Origin: Vreelandella subterranea
Lineage (GTDB): Bacteria; Pseudomonadota; Gammaproteobacteria; Pseudomonadales; Halomonadaceae
Length of the DNA: 64,000 nucleotides
Assembly (NCBI RefSeq): GCF_900111305.1
Contig: NZ_FOGS01000001.1
Coordinates: 434,001 to 498,000, forward strand
Direction: 5' to 3'
The translations under genes and the position numbers were made by a program. Numbering within the stretch: position 1 is the stretch's first letter; the number at the start of each line of letters is the position of its first letter. Positions 16,238 to 26,175 of this stretch are shown piece after piece. The notes under the pieces are model-generated. The model searched no databases. It worked only from the letters and a program-made list of their open reading frames with translations, and was not told the origin of the DNA.

Positions 16238-17080
16238 TCATGCCCTGCATAGCATCACGTCACAGTGGGGCTCACTCAACAGCATATCAGTCATCTGGCT
16301 AGCATGGTGCGGTTGATCACGGCTGCCGATCACCACCAAATCGGGGGTGTGGCGCTTGATGTAGGCGTTCAAGACCTCACACGGGGGACCGTGCTCCAGC
16401 ACCAGCTCAACGTCGGGAACGCCCGCCAGCTCGCTCATCAGGCTGTCAATTTCCTGCGCCAGCCGTTCGCGCAGCCGCGCCACCTCGTGATCGCGCCATT
16501 GCGAATAGTAGGGGTGCGAGCCAAGTTCACGCTCGCCCGGCAGGCTCCAGGCATGCAACAGTGTCAGTGAGGCATCAGGAAAACGCTGCAGCGCTTCACG
16601 CAGGCTGTGCCGGGCCGTCAGAGAAAAGTCGACGGGCACCAGTATCGACTCCCACGGCTGGGTCGGCGGCTGCGAGGCAACCACCACAGGGCAGGGCGCG
16701 CTGCGGATGATGCGCATCAGGGTGGTTCCCGCCAGCAGGTCTTTCTGGCCGCGCTTGCGATGCATGCCCACCACGACCAGGTCGGCCTGACGTTCGTGGG
16801 CCTCGCGGATAATTTCGACGTAAGGCGCGCCCGCGACCGTCTGGATCAGCGTCTGGGGTTCTTCAAGGGCATAATCTTCACGGACGTCCTTGAGGGTGGC
16901 GGCGATATCGTCTACCACCGCCGCTTCAACCTGGTGAAAGACGCGACGGGGTAAGTAGGGGTCCAGCACATGGATAATATCGAGCTGGGCGCCATCGGCG
17001 TGGGCCAGGCGCAACGCCCTGGCAAAGGCCGCGCGATTTTCGGCAGAGAGGTCAGTGGCAAACAGTACGGTACGAGTCAT
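16238..17080 (-). CDS. tandem-domain universal stress protein
   Basis: This 280-residue soluble protein has two UspA domains: residues 1-140 (TVLFATDLSAENRAAFARAL ... VVGMHRKRGQKDLLAGTT) and 145-280 (SILVPVDFSLTARHSLREAL ... VVIGSRDQPHHASQ). Domain 1 keeps a recognisable G-2x-G-9x-G(S/T) nucleotide loop, while domain 2 has lost the glycines, which is common in UspE-like proteins. The ATG has GAGGAG seven bases upstream. It lies near thiD, on the same strand, with about 100 bases between. Confidence 0.88.
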   Translation of the reverse strand: MTRTVLFATDLSAENRAAFARALRLAHADGAQLDIIHVLDPYLPRRVFHQVEAAVVDDIAATLKDVREDYALEEPQTLIQTVAGAPYVEIIREAHERQADLVVVGMHRKRGQKDLLAGTTLMRIIRSAPCPVVVASQPPTQPWESILVPVDFSLTARHSLREALQRFPDASLTLLHAWSLPGERELGSHPYYSQWRDHEVARLRERLAQEIDSLMSELAGVPDVELVLEHGPPCEVLNAYIKRHTPDLVVIGSRDQPHHASQMTDMLLSEPHCDVMLCRA

Positions 17081-17182
17081 CGCAAACGCTCCTCAGCCTT
17101 AGCGGACACCCTTCAGCATGGTGCGCAACGGCCCATTGCGCAAGCGAAACGCTGGCGCAAGCCCGACACGCCGCATTGCGCG

Positions 17183-18013
17183 TCACCACCAGGCGTGAAA
17201 GTGGTGCACCGGGCCACGCCCTTTACCCACATTCAGCCTGGCACTGGCCTCCAGGCCGGCATGCAGCCACTGCTTGGCTTCGGCAATCGCGGCGACCGGG
17301 GCGTCATTTTCAGCACCGGCTGGAAGCTTTGCCAGGCAGGCGGCAATGGCTGACGACAGCGCGCAGCCAGTGCCGTGCAGGTTCTCGGTGGCAATCCGCG
17401 ACGCTGGCAGCCAGCGATGCTCCTTGGGCGTCGCCAGCAGATCGGGGCAGGTCTCGCCCCGCAGGTGGCCCCCTTTGAGCACCACATAGGGCGCGCCAAG
17501 CTGCGTCAAGCCGGGCAGCATCGCTTCCATCTCATCCAGCCCAGTGGGCGATGGCGCGTCGAGCAGCACCGCGGCCTCGGGCAGGTTCGGGGTAATCACG
17601 TCCGCCAGTGGCACCAGGATATCGCGCACTGCCCGGATACCTTCATTATCGACCAGAATATCGCCGCTTTTGGCCACCATCACCGGGTCGAGCACGATCC
17701 AGCGTGGCCGGCGCTGGCGGAGCACCTCGGCAATCACCTCGGCCACGTCGCGGCTGGCAACCATGCCGATCTTGACCGCATCGATCTCGACATCGTCGAG
17801 CAGGTTCTCCAACTGCTCGCGAATCGCCTGGGGCGACACCGGGTAGACCGAGGCGACCCCGCAGGTATTCTGGGCAATCACCGCCGTAATTACATTGGTC
17901 CCGTAGACCCCGAGTGCCGAGAAGGTTTTCAAGTCGCCCTGCAGCCCAGCGCCGCCGGAAGGGTCGGAACCGGCGATGGTGAGCACATTGCGCAGGCGGG
18001 AATCATTAGACAT
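17183..18013 (-). CDS. thiD: hydroxymethylpyrimidine/phosphomethylpyrimidine kinase
   Basis: This 276-residue ribokinase-fold enzyme phosphorylates HMP and HMP-P for thiamine synthesis. Motifs are VLTIAGSDPSGGAGLQGDLK at the N-terminus, the DPVMVAKSG segment, LKGGHL and the anion-hole motif NLHGTGCALSSAIAA with the catalytic region Cys. The ATG at 18013 has GAGGATCACC upstream. A longer frame reads into the intergenic terminator. No thiC, thiE or TPP riboswitch is nearby. Confidence 0.93.
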   Translation of the reverse strand: MSNDSRLRNVLTIAGSDPSGGAGLQGDLKTFSALGVYGTNVITAVIAQNTCGVASVYPVSPQAIREQLENLLDDVEIDAVKIGMVASRDVAEVIAEVLRQRRPRWIVLDPVMVAKSGDILVDNEGIRAVRDILVPLADVITPNLPEAAVLLDAPSPTGLDEMEAMLPGLTQLGAPYVVLKGGHLRGETCPDLLATPKEHRWLPASRIATENLHGTGCALSSAIAACLAKLPAGAENDAPVAAIAEAKQWLHAGLEASARLNVGKGRGPVHHFHAWW

Positions 18014-18086
18014 GGTGATCCTCGAATAAACACAGTATCTGTCTAGGATACCCAAGCGGAGGCGTCTTGGCTGCCTTAAAAACGCA

Positions 18087-18110
18087 GATGGCCGCCCGAA
18101 GGCGGCCATC
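18087..18110 (-). terminator. Rho-independent terminator after the TRAP receptor gene
   Basis: A perfect 10-bp stem (GATGGCCGCC / GGCGGCCATC) carries a stable TTCG loop when read on minus, followed by TGCGTTTTTA. It lies 20 bases after the stop of the DctP gene at 18130. Confidence 0.85.
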
Positions 18111-18129
18111 TCATGCAAGGCTCGGCGTC

Positions 18130-19242
18130 TTATTCGACGCTATCACCTTCAGGGTTACGCGCGTTGTAGTAGGCCTGCTCGGAGATCGCGTGATAATCCT
18201 CGACCTTCTCCTGGAAAGCCTGATAGGACTCGTAAATCCGCGTCGCTATCTCGCTGGACTCTGCCAGCTCGGCGACAACATCGGCCGAATGCTCGCGAGC
18301 CTGCGCTAATACGTCATCAGGAATACGGCGCAACTCGACATCATGCTCGTTGACCAGGGTTTCCAGCGCGTCGTTGTTACGCGCGGTGTACTCGTCCAGC
18401 ACGTTGGCATTGACGTCGCGTATCGCCGTTCTCAGGATCGCTTGCAGATCCGCGGGCAGCTCGGCCATGGCCTCTTCGTTGACGATCGCCTCGAACATCA
18501 CGGTCGGCTCGTGCCAGCCCGGATAATAGTAGTAGTCAGCCGCCTGATGCAGGCCAAAGGCCAGGTCATTGTAGGGACCGATCCACTCGGTGGCGTCAAT
18601 CGCACCCGACTGCAGCGAGGTGAAGATCTCCCCGCCCGGCATGTTGACGATCGCCACACCCATACGGTTCATGACTTCGCCACCCAGGCCAGGCATGCGC
18701 ATTTTCAGGCCATCCAGGTCATCAACCGAGTTGATCTCCTTGTTGTACCAGCCGCCCATTTGCACGCCTGAAGCACCGGCCACCAGCACGTCGACGCCAA
18801 AGTCATCATAGAGTTCGTTCCACAGTTCCATGCCACCGCCGAAGTGCAACCAGGCGTTCATTTCCTGGGCGTTCATGCCAAACGGCACGGCGGCAAAGAA
18901 CTGGGCGGCGGGGGCTTTGCCCTTCCAGTAATAGGAAGCGGAATGACCAAGCTCAGCGGTACCGTCTGAAACGGCATCAAAGACCTCAAAACCCGGTACC
19001 AGCTGCCCGGCACCGAAGACTTCGATGGTCAGGCGGCCGCCCGACATTTCATCCACAAGTTCGGCAAGACGCTCAGGCCCTTGGCCTACACCCGGGAAGT
19101 TTTTTGGCCAGGACGTGACCATTTTCCAGCGGAATTCTTCTTCTTGAGCCTGGGCGTGATTATCAATGCTCGACACCGCCAGCAGACTGGCGGACATGGC
19201 GGTCGTCATGGCAATGGCGACGGGGAGTGTTTTAACTTTCAT
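18130..19242 (-). CDS. TRAP transporter periplasmic receptor (DctP family, TakP-like)
   Basis: This 370-residue exported protein has a Sec signal peptide (residues 1-33, ending HAQA-Q). The mature start FRWKMVTSWPKNFPGVGQG, GAGQLVPGFEVFDAVSDGTAEL and NMPGGEIFTSLQSGAIDATEWIGPYND place it in the DctP subgroup that binds 2-oxoacids, lactate or similar hydroxy acids (TakP type). The ligand is not determined. It is the last gene of dctQ-dctM-dctP here, 178 bases after dctM. A close paralogue with a Tat signal lies at 46712. The ATG at 19242 has AGAGGG upstream. Confidence 0.9.
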   Translation of the reverse strand: MKVKTLPVAIAMTTAMSASLLAVSSIDNHAQAQEEEFRWKMVTSWPKNFPGVGQGPERLAELVDEMSGGRLTIEVFGAGQLVPGFEVFDAVSDGTAELGHSASYYWKGKAPAAQFFAAVPFGMNAQEMNAWLHFGGGMELWNELYDDFGVDVLVAGASGVQMGGWYNKEINSVDDLDGLKMRMPGLGGEVMNRMGVAIVNMPGGEIFTSLQSGAIDATEWIGPYNDLAFGLHQAADYYYYPGWHEPTVMFEAIVNEEAMAELPADLQAILRTAIRDVNANVLDEYTARNNDALETLVNEHDVELRRIPDDVLAQAREHSADVVAELAESSEIATRIYESYQAFQEKVEDYHAISEQAYYNARNPEGDSVE

Positions 19243-19420
19243 ACATGAACCCTCTAGCTTTCTATTATTACTGTTATGGGTAGGAAAACACCGCTCAGCT
19301 GAGTGCCTAAGGCAGGTGACCAAGCGGCTTGCTGCAAATTGTTAATGAGTTATTTAACTGCTTTAAGTACTAGGTTGTCACGTCCTTGCGTTGATAACAG
19401 CGACGCGTTTCAACACATTG

Positions 19421-20830
19421 TTAGCCAAATTGCGTAGGTAACCATGTTGCCAGCTGCGGGAAGAACGTCAGCATCAGCAACATGCCCAACTGCATCAGAA
19501 TAAACGGAATCACCCCGCGATAGATGGCCGAGGTCGGCACCGACGGCGGTGCCACCCCGCGCAGGTAGAACAATGCAAAACCAAACGGTGGCGTCAGGAA
19601 CGACGTCTGCAGGTTAATCGCAATCATGATGCCGAGCCAGATCGGGTCGAGTCCCATGGCGAGCAGAATCGGGCCGACGATCGGCACCACCACGAAGGTG
19701 ATTTCGATAAAGTCGAGAATGAAGCCGAGCAGGAAGATCACCAGCATCACGATGATCGTCGCACCGACCACGCCGCCAGGCATGCCCTCGAACAGCTCGG
19801 TGACCATGTGTTCACCACCATAGGCCCGGAATACCAGCGAAAACAGCGCCGCCCCGATCAAAATCAGAAACACCATGGTGGTGACATTGGTCGTCGACCG
19901 CAGGACGTCTTTCAACGTCGCCATATCCAGCTGGCGATAGGCCACCGCCAGCACCAAGGCACCGAAGGCGCCCACGGCGGAAGCCTCGGTGGGCGTTGCA
20001 ACGCCGGTGAGGATAGAGCCCAGTACCGCCACGATCAGCACCACCGGGGGTACCAGTCCCTTGAGAAGCAGCATGCCCAGCCCTGAGGTGTGGCCAAGCT
20101 CTTCCATCAGTTCCCGGCGATCCGCCGCCGGCGCCATGCTGGGACGCAGCCACGCCACTAGCGCCACATAGGTCATGTACATCACGACCAGAATCAGCCC
20201 CGGCACCAGTGCCCCCATGAAGAGGTCACCTACCGATACTGTTTTCGGGCTGAAAATCCCCATGTCCAACTGTGCCTGCTGGTACGCCGATGACAACACA
20301 TCGCCCAGCAGTACCAGCGCGATGGAAGGCGGAATAATCTGACCCAGTGTACCGGTGGCGCAGATCGTCCCGGTTGCAAGCGAGGTGCTGTAGCCGCGCT
20401 TCAACATCGTGGGCAGCGACATCAACCCCATGGTGACCACGGTGGCCCCGACGATACCGGTGGACGCTGCCATCAGCATACCCACCAGCGTGACCGAAAT
20501 ACCCAGGCCGCCCCGCATGGCGCCAAACAGCAAGGCCATGGCGTCGAGCAGCGTTTCCGCGACCTTGGATTTTTCCAGCAGCACGCCCATGAGGACGAAC
20601 AGCGGCACCGCCAACAGCGTCTGGTTGGTCATGATGCCGTATAGCCGATTGGGCAGCGCGGCAAGATAGCCGCTGTCAAAGTTGGCATCGACACCCATGG
20701 CTTCAAGTCCCAGCCCCAGCCCGGCAAACAGCAGCGCCGTGCCCGCCAGCGAAAGCGCCACGGGAAAGCCGAACATCAAGACGATACAGATGACAGCAAA
20801 TAATACGATCGGCATGAAGTCCAGCATCAA
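19421..20830 (-). CDS. TRAP transporter large permease (DctM family)
   Basis: This 469-residue membrane protein is slightly longer than the tea counterpart, as usual for partners of TakP-like receptors. Motifs are FGFPVALSLAGTALL, STGIVGATVVTMGLMSLPTML, CATGTLGQIIPPSIALVLLGD, GVATPTEASAVGAFGALVLA and FLTPPFGFALFYLRG. It forms a sodium-coupled channel with the small subunit. The start overlaps the stop of dctQ by four bases (ATGA), so the two are translationally coupled. Confidence 0.92.
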   Translation of the reverse strand: MMLDFMPIVLFAVICIVLMFGFPVALSLAGTALLFAGLGLGLEAMGVDANFDSGYLAALPNRLYGIMTNQTLLAVPLFVLMGVLLEKSKVAETLLDAMALLFGAMRGGLGISVTLVGMLMAASTGIVGATVVTMGLMSLPTMLKRGYSTSLATGTICATGTLGQIIPPSIALVLLGDVLSSAYQQAQLDMGIFSPKTVSVGDLFMGALVPGLILVVMYMTYVALVAWLRPSMAPAADRRELMEELGHTSGLGMLLLKGLVPPVVLIVAVLGSILTGVATPTEASAVGAFGALVLAVAYRQLDMATLKDVLRSTTNVTTMVFLILIGAALFSLVFRAYGGEHMVTELFEGMPGGVVGATIIVMLVIFLLGFILDFIEITFVVVPIVGPILLAMGLDPIWLGIMIAINLQTSFLTPPFGFALFYLRGVAPPSVPTSAIYRGVIPFILMQLGMLLMLTFFPQLATWLPTQFG

Positions 20831-21387
20831 AGGCGCTCCTCAAGGTGGTCATCATCCGCATCAGGCGGCGCGATTCGTCCGGCCAGGATGTAGCCGTTAC
20901 GCACCACTTCAATCACGCCTTGCACGATCATTAGCAGGGCAAACAGCGGTATCAAGGTTTTCAGGGCAAATACGGCCGGAATGCCGCCGTGATCCGGGGA
21001 GCTTTCAAGAATGCGCCAGGAATTGGCCACATAACCCAGGCTCGACGCAATGATGAACACCATCACTGGCATCAATAACATTAAAATGCCCACCACATTG
21101 ATCAGGGCCTGGCGGCGAGGCGACATTCCCCGGTAGAAGATATCAACCCGCACATGACCGTCGTGGCGAAAGGTATAGGCGGCGGCAAGCATGAAGACGC
21201 TGGCATGCATGTACATCACCAGCTCTTGCATGAAAATACTGTTCACGCTGAATACATAGCGGAGCAGTACAATCGCGAACTGAATCAGCATCATGGTGAT
21301 GATCAGCCACGCAAGGGATCGTCCGAACCATTCCGAAGCGCGGTCCAGCGCACCTATCAAGGCAGGTAGTTTTGTTGTGTCCGACAT
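20827..21387 (-). CDS. TRAP transporter small permease (DctQ family)
   Basis: This 186-residue protein has four transmembrane segments, with the polar second-helix motif in FMQELVMYMHASVFMLAAAY, followed by HDGHVRVDIFYRGMS, a typical DctQ loop. It is the first gene of the TRAP operon and overlaps dctM by ATGA. The promoter should lie in the 99 bases before the ATG, but none is clear. Confidence 0.9.
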   Translation of the reverse strand: MSDTTKLPALIGALDRASEWFGRSLAWLIITMMLIQFAIVLLRYVFSVNSIFMQELVMYMHASVFMLAAAYTFRHDGHVRVDIFYRGMSPRRQALINVVGILMLLMPVMVFIIASSLGYVANSWRILESSPDHGGIPAVFALKTLIPLFALLMIVQGVIEVVRNGYILAGRIAPPDADDDHLEERL

Positions 21388-21486
21388 GGAGTGTCTCGCG
21401 TAAAACGGCTAAGAGAAGTCAAGCGCACCAGACAATAGCGCAAATACGCAGACATTGCAGCGTCCCTAAACAGCGAGACGCGCTTA

Positions 21487-22296
21487 TTATTTAACGCTTG
21501 CGCGAATCGCCGCCAGACAAGCGTCGGGAAGGGGTAGATCGACAGCAATTGGGAGATGGTCCGAGAACAGATGATCCAGCACCTGAACGTCCACCACCTC
21601 GAGGGACTGGGAGAGCAGAATATGATCCAGCGCCCGCCGCGGCTGCCAGGAAGGGTAGCTCAGCAGGGGTTTTACCGGATGTAGCGGCAGGGCGTTATTG
21701 AAGCGTTCGTGGGCATGCAATTGATCCGGGGTGCAGTTCAAATCCCCCATCACCACCACATGGCGCAGCGGCTGGATGATTTCACTGAGGTAGTTGAGCT
21801 GACGCACTCGCCCGCGATGGCTCAGCGCCAGATGCGCCACAAAGATATGCAGCGCCTCCGGCCCCTCGCCAAAACGCGCGTGGATGGCACCGCGCCCCGG
21901 CATTGCGCCTGGCAAACGATGCTCCTCTACCTGACTCGGTACCAACCGCGACAGCAGCCCGTTGCTGTGCTGGGCAATGCGTCCCAGGTTGCGGTTCAAC
22001 TGCTGGAAATGGTGGGGCAACCCTGCCTTGGCGGCCAGGTATTCGACCTGGTTGACGCGGCTTGAGCGAAAACTGCCGCCATCGACCTCCTGCAGCCCGA
22101 CCACATCGAACCTGCCCATCACCTCGGCCATCAATGCCAGTCGCTGCAAGCGTTGAGGATGGGGCAGAAGGTGCTGCCAGCTGCGTGTTACGTAGTGATG
22201 ATACGCCGAGGTCTGAATCCCGACCTGGAGATTAAACGTCAACAGGCGCAATTGGCCGCTGCTCAGCAGCGGCGCGTGTGCCTCCATCTCTTTCAT
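21487..22296 (-). CDS. endonuclease/exonuclease/phosphatase (EEP) superfamily protein
   Basis: This 269-residue protein has the EEP metal-site motifs in order: LTFNLQVG, VGLQEVDGG (catalytic Glu), VVVMGDLNCTPDQ and the terminal LFSDHLPIAVDLPL. No signal peptide is apparent. In Pseudomonas a similar gene follows dsbA and the cytochrome c4 gene, as here. Substrate (DNA, RNA or phospho-ester lipid) unknown. The start at 22296 has only a weak site (ACGGGG). Confidence 0.85.
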   Translation of the reverse strand: MKEMEAHAPLLSSGQLRLLTFNLQVGIQTSAYHHYVTRSWQHLLPHPQRLQRLALMAEVMGRFDVVGLQEVDGGSFRSSRVNQVEYLAAKAGLPHHFQQLNRNLGRIAQHSNGLLSRLVPSQVEEHRLPGAMPGRGAIHARFGEGPEALHIFVAHLALSHRGRVRQLNYLSEIIQPLRHVVVMGDLNCTPDQLHAHERFNNALPLHPVKPLLSYPSWQPRRALDHILLSQSLEVVDVQVLDHLFSDHLPIAVDLPLPDACLAAIRASVK

Positions 22297-22331
22297 GCAA
22301 AACCCCGTGCCGAATACAGCGTCAGACAGCG

Positions 22332-22964
22332 TTACTCTCCGCGCGCTTCACGTACCTGATCAACCAGGGCATCGGCGACATTGGGCATGTTTTCAAGGCT
22401 GCCGGCACTGCTTGGGGTCACGACGTAACGACCGTCGATCACCAGTGCAGGCACACCCATCAGGCGCATTTCACGCATGCGGCTGTTGGCTTTGTTCACG
22501 TTGCTGCGAACGTTAAAGGCGGTGAGGGCTTCCTTGGCTTCCTCTTCACTGACGCCATAATCGGTGAAAAACGCAGCGATCTCGTCTTCCTCGGTCAACG
22601 AACGCTGATCCTGATGGATGGCGTCGAAGAAATCCGCGTGAAGTGCCTCTTCAATGCCGAGCTCTTTGGCAGCATAGAAGGCGTTGGCATGGGTATTCCA
22701 GTCGCCGCCCATGGTCGCCGGCATTTTTTCAATCACCACGTCATCGTCGAGGGTTTCGACCCACTCATTAACGTGGGGTTGCAGGCGGTAGCAGTGCGGG
22801 CAGCCAAACCAGAACACATCGAGCACTTCAATTTGCCCCTCATCAACCCGGGTCTCGACCGGCTCGTCGAGCACTTCGTAGTGCTGCCCTTCAACCAGCT
22901 CCTGGGCACTGACCGCCGCTGACAAGCTTAGTCCAGCAACAGCAACCATTAACGTTTTCAACAT
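22332..22964 (-). CDS. dsbA: periplasmic thiol:disulfide interchange protein DsbA
   Basis: This 210-residue protein has a signal peptide (1-20, VSA-Q) and a thioredoxin fold with a helical insert. The active site is Cys55-Pro-His-Cys58 (FWFGCPHCYRL), and the cis-proline loop is GVPALVIDGRY. It introduces disulfides into exported proteins. The ATG at 22964 has GGAGAAG upstream. It follows the cytochrome c4 gene by 105 bases in the order known from pseudomonads. Confidence 0.95.
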   Translation of the reverse strand: MLKTLMVAVAGLSLSAAVSAQELVEGQHYEVLDEPVETRVDEGQIEVLDVFWFGCPHCYRLQPHVNEWVETLDDDVVIEKMPATMGGDWNTHANAFYAAKELGIEEALHADFFDAIHQDQRSLTEEDEIAAFFTDYGVSEEEAKEALTAFNVRSNVNKANSRMREMRLMGVPALVIDGRYVVTPSSAGSLENMPNVADALVDQVREARGE

Positions 22965-23069
22965 AGTGATTCTTCTCCGTGGGAAAGCGTCTCTATGACC
23001 CCAGCGCTCGGCCGGGGTTCCCCGCTTGGCAAAGCAAGTGATAAACACGAGCTTATTGAGGGCGGTCGT

Positions 23070-23690
23070 TTAATTCAAACCCAGCAGATAATTGGCTACC
23101 GCCTGCATGTCGTCATCGCTCATCTTGGCCGCGATATCACGCATCACGCCGTTGGGGTCGTTGTCCCGGTCACCGGCCGCAAAGTCCTGCAGGGTGCTGA
23201 CCGTGTAATCGATTTGCAGCCCCGAGAGCGCAGGATAAGCCGCGCTGCCTATGCCCCTGCCAGTCGGCGTATGGCAGGCAGTGCAGGCCGGAATGCCATT
23301 TTCCATATCACCGGCCCGGTACAGCTCCTCGCCACGGGCCAACAGTGCTTCATCATCGTCGGCCTGGCCAAGATGAGGCGTCTGCTCGGCGTAAAAGGCG
23401 GCCACGTCCCAGGCGTCCTGATCATCGTAATTATCCACCTGCCCCGCCATTTGCGGGACCTCTCGGCGACCGTCACGAATATCCATGATCTGCTTGGCCA
23501 GATACGACATCTGCTGGCCCGCCAAGTGCGGGAATGTTGGCGTCGGGCTAATGCCGGCTTGCCCGTGACAAGCCGCACAGGGCGTTGCCAGGGCTTCACC
23601 GGCGGCCGCGTCAGCCTCCGACCGTGGATCTGCCGTGGCGGCCCCCGCGGCACCCAGGGAAATGGCCAGGCTTGCCAGTAATGTTCTCAT
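23070..23690 (-). CDS. dihaem cytochrome c4
   Basis: This 206-residue exported protein has a signal peptide to residue 20 (ATA-D). Two class I c-type domains follow, with haem sites Cys38-Ala-Ala-Cys41-His42 and Cys136-Thr-Ala-Cys139-His140. Methionine ligands are available in EVPQMAGQ and DIAAKMSDDD. Two-domain proteins of this size are cytochrome c4, an electron donor to terminal oxidases. The gene is divergent from engB, with 216 bases between the starts. Confidence 0.93.
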   Translation of the reverse strand: MRTLLASLAISLGAAGAATADPRSEADAAAGEALATPCAACHGQAGISPTPTFPHLAGQQMSYLAKQIMDIRDGRREVPQMAGQVDNYDDQDAWDVAAFYAEQTPHLGQADDDEALLARGEELYRAGDMENGIPACTACHTPTGRGIGSAAYPALSGLQIDYTVSTLQDFAAGDRDNDPNGVMRDIAAKMSDDDMQAVANYLLGLN

Positions 23691-23906
23691 CGCAATTCCA
23701 TTATGGTTGGTGTTATCAAAGCCTCCGCACGAAAAACAAGCTGACACCTTGGTCGCTGCCCGGCAGAGCACGGTGTTACACTACCTGCGGGCCGTAGAAA
23801 CCCATCTGTGTGCAGTATAGCGAAGCCTCCAAATTGCAGAAATCTTGTCGCGCATTGTTGGTCACCTTATTGATTGTTTTTATCTTTGTTTGTCGGGATT
23901 AATGCC

Positions 23907-24542
23907 ATGCCTACCCCCCATGATAGTTCAGCTGTGCGACTTAATTACCCCACCGCGCAATTTATGACCAGTGCACCCACGCTCGCCCTCTGCCCGGATG
24001 ACACCGGTGCCGAAGTTGCCTTTGCAGGCCGCTCGAACGCGGGAAAGTCCAGCGCGATCAACGCCCTCACCCAGCAGAAAGCGCTGGCCCGCACCTCGCG
24101 CACGCCGGGGCGCACCCAGTTGATCAACTTCTTTAGCATCATGAACGACGAGGCACGCCGCCTGGTCGACCTACCCGGCTACGGCTACGCCAAAGTCCCC
24201 GAAACGGTCAAGCAGGAGTGGCAGCAACACATGTCCGACTACCTGCGCGGCCGCTTCAGCCTGCGCGGGCTGGTGCTGTTGATGGATGTACGCCACCCGC
24301 TCACCGAGTTTGACCAGATGATGCTGGGTTTCGCCGACCAGCGTGACATGCCGGTGCATATTCTGCTCACCAAGGCCGACAAGCTGAAAAAGGGCCCCGC
24401 CAGCGCGGCGTTGCAGCAAGTACGTTCACGCCTGAAGGAGTGGGAAGACCTGGTATCGGTTCAGCTGTTTTCGTCGCTCAAGCGTGACGGGGTCGACACC
24501 CTCGCACAGCGTCTGGACCAGTGGTTGCAAACGCCTCAATAG
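23907..24542 (+). CDS. engB: ribosome biogenesis GTPase EngB (YsxC/YihA)
   Basis: This 211-residue small GTPase is essential for 50S assembly in many bacteria. G-motifs are GRSNAGKSS (41-49), [12 protein letters not shown] with the switch I Thr, DLPGYGYAK (88-96) and TKAD (155-158). I chose the ATG at 23907 because it starts close to the family N-terminus. Its ribosome site (CGGGA) is modest. The 3' end overlaps the convergent HAD gene by seven bases. Confidence 0.95.
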   Translation: MPTPHDSSAVRLNYPTAQFMTSAPTLALCPDDTGAEVAFAGRSNAGKSSAINALTQQKALARTSRTPGRTQLINFFSIMNDEARRLVDLPGYGYAKVPETVKQEWQQHMSDYLRGRFSLRGLVLLMDVRHPLTEFDQMMLGFADQRDMPVHILLTKADKLKKGPASAALQQVRSRLKEWEDLVSVQLFSSLKRDGVDTLAQRLDQWLQTPQ

Positions 24543-25273
24543 GGGCTATTCAGCGCCGCCAGCACGCCGCGCAGTTCTCTCACGTGGCCAATCCGATGGA
24601 CGCCCTTGGGCAGCGCGTCGTGACGCTCCTCGCTGATCCACACCGCGTGCATGCCCAACCGCAGGGCCGGTACTATGTCTTCTTCCCAGGAATCGCCCAC
24701 GTGCATGGCGTTTTGCGGCGCGACCTCGAAGCGTTCAAGCGCGGTCAGAAACGCCGTGGGGTCGGGCTTGGGGGCCAGTAGTTCGCCGGCGGCAATCGCC
24801 ACTTCAAAGTAACCCGCCAGCGGCTGACGTTTCAGGTGGATATTGCCGTTGGTGATGGCCGCCAGCCGATAGCGCTGCCCCAGGTCTGCCAATAACTCGG
24901 CGGCTTCAGGGTGCGGCGTTACCTGCACGCGCAGACGATGGAACTCATTCATGGCGGCGGCGGCCCACAGTGTGGCGGCGCTACGCGGCAAGCCCTGAGC
25001 TTCCAGTTGCGCTTCCAGGGCACGCAAACGCAGCCAGGTAAAGTCGCCGCGCCGTTCGGGCACTTCCTGGGCCAGCCGCTTTCGGCGTTGCAGATAATCC
25101 TCAAGCCCCTGATCAACATCTAGCCGCCACGGCGGCCAGCGACGCTCTTCCAACCATACGGCCAGGTTGTCAAGCAGCCAGCCGTAATGCCCGGTTTCCG
25201 TGCGCGCCATCACGCCGCTGTTATCCCAGAGGGTATCGTCCAGATCAAAGGTAATCACTTTGAGAGAGGTCAT
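24536..25273 (-). CDS. HAD-superfamily hydrolase, YigB-like
   Basis: This 245-residue phosphatase has [10 protein letters not shown] (motif I with both aspartates), [10 protein letters not shown] (motif II) and the motif IV segment [14 protein letters not shown] preceded by APKPDP (motif III Lys). YigB in E. coli dephosphorylates FMN, and the gene follows xerC there too. The ATG overlaps the xerC stop (ATGA). Confidence 0.9.
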   Translation of the reverse strand: MTSLKVITFDLDDTLWDNSGVMARTETGHYGWLLDNLAVWLEERRWPPWRLDVDQGLEDYLQRRKRLAQEVPERRGDFTWLRLRALEAQLEAQGLPRSAATLWAAAAMNEFHRLRVQVTPHPEAAELLADLGQRYRLAAITNGNIHLKRQPLAGYFEVAIAAGELLAPKPDPTAFLTALERFEVAPQNAMHVGDSWEEDIVPALRLGMHAVWISEERHDALPKGVHRIGHVRELRGVLAALNSPY

Positions 25274-26175
25274 GGCTCGCTCCGTGGGCGGCGTTTAGCG
25301 CGGGGGTGCGCGGCGTCATAGCTGGTTGCCAGGTGCTGCCAGTCCAACCGCGTATACACCTGGGTGGTCGAGAGGTTGGCATGGCCCAGCAGTTCCTGCA
25401 CCGCGCGCAGGTCCTGGCTGGACTCGAGCAAATGACTGGCGAAGGAATGACGTAGCCGGTGAGGGTGCAAATGCTCGGGTAGCCCCCGCTCGATGGCAAG
25501 GGACGCCAGCCGCTTTTGAATCGCCCGATGCCCCAGGCGTGCCCCGCGCTGGCCGACAAACAGCGCGGTTTCAGCGTCAGGCGCCAGATGAGACCGCACG
25601 CTCAACCAGGCCGCCAACGCCTGCCGGGCACGGTCACCCACCGGCACCTGGCGAGGCTTGCCGCCCTTGCCCAGCACGCGGACACGTCGGTCCTGCAAGG
25701 CGTCGAGGTCGAGCGCCGCCAGTTCCGCCAGGCGCAGGCCGCTCGAGTACAAAAGCTCCAGCATGGCCTGATCGCGCCGCGCCAGGGGTGAGTCATCGTG
25801 CGGCGTATCCAGGAAGCGCGCCAGCGTATCGACATCCACCGGGCGCGGTAAGTGCTGGGGTTGCTTGGGTGTACGGACCAGATCCAGCGGGTTATCGGCA
25901 ATGACGCCCTGCTTCACCAGGTAATCGGCAAACCGCGATAATGCCGCGCGACGCCTGGCCAGGCTGCGTGGCGCAAGCCCCCGGCGGCGCTCTTCCCCCA
26001 GAAATGCGCGCAGCAGGTGCTGGTCAAATGGGGCGGCATCATCGTTCTGGCGTTCAATAAACCCGCACAGTGCGCCGATATCCTGACGGTAAGCCGCCAC
26101 AGTCGCCTCGCTTGCGTGGCGTGCGAGCGAGGCGAGAAACCCCTCAGCGTGCTGGCAGGTGGCGTCGTCATTCAT
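25270..26175 (-). CDS. xerC: tyrosine recombinase XerC
   Basis: This 301-residue protein has an N-terminal SAM-like core-binding domain (about 8-95) and a catalytic domain (about 110-290). Catalytic residues are Arg149 (SSGLRLAEL), Lys174 (GKGGKPRQVPV), His240-Arg243 (HPHRLRHSFASH), His266 (LLGHANLS) and Tyr275 (TTQVYTRLD). With XerD it resolves chromosome dimers at dif. Position between DUF484 and the YigB gene is the classic xerC setting. It overlaps DUF484 by eight bases. Confidence 0.95.
   Translation of the reverse strand: MNDDATCQHAEGFLASLARHASEATVAAYRQDIGALCGFIERQNDDAAPFDQHLLRAFLGEERRRGLAPRSLARRRAALSRFADYLVKQGVIADNPLDLVRTPKQPQHLPRPVDVDTLARFLDTPHDDSPLARRDQAMLELLYSSGLRLAELAALDLDALQDRRVRVLGKGGKPRQVPVGDRARQALAAWLSVRSHLAPDAETALFVGQRGARLGHRAIQKRLASLAIERGLPEHLHPHRLRHSFASHLLESSQDLRAVQELLGHANLSTTQVYTRLDWQHLATSYDAAHPRAKRRPRSEP

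Noticed and set aside
18014..18086. Possible TPP riboswitch before thiD
   Set aside because: The leader is short and has no THI-box elements. Only a normal ribosome site is visible.
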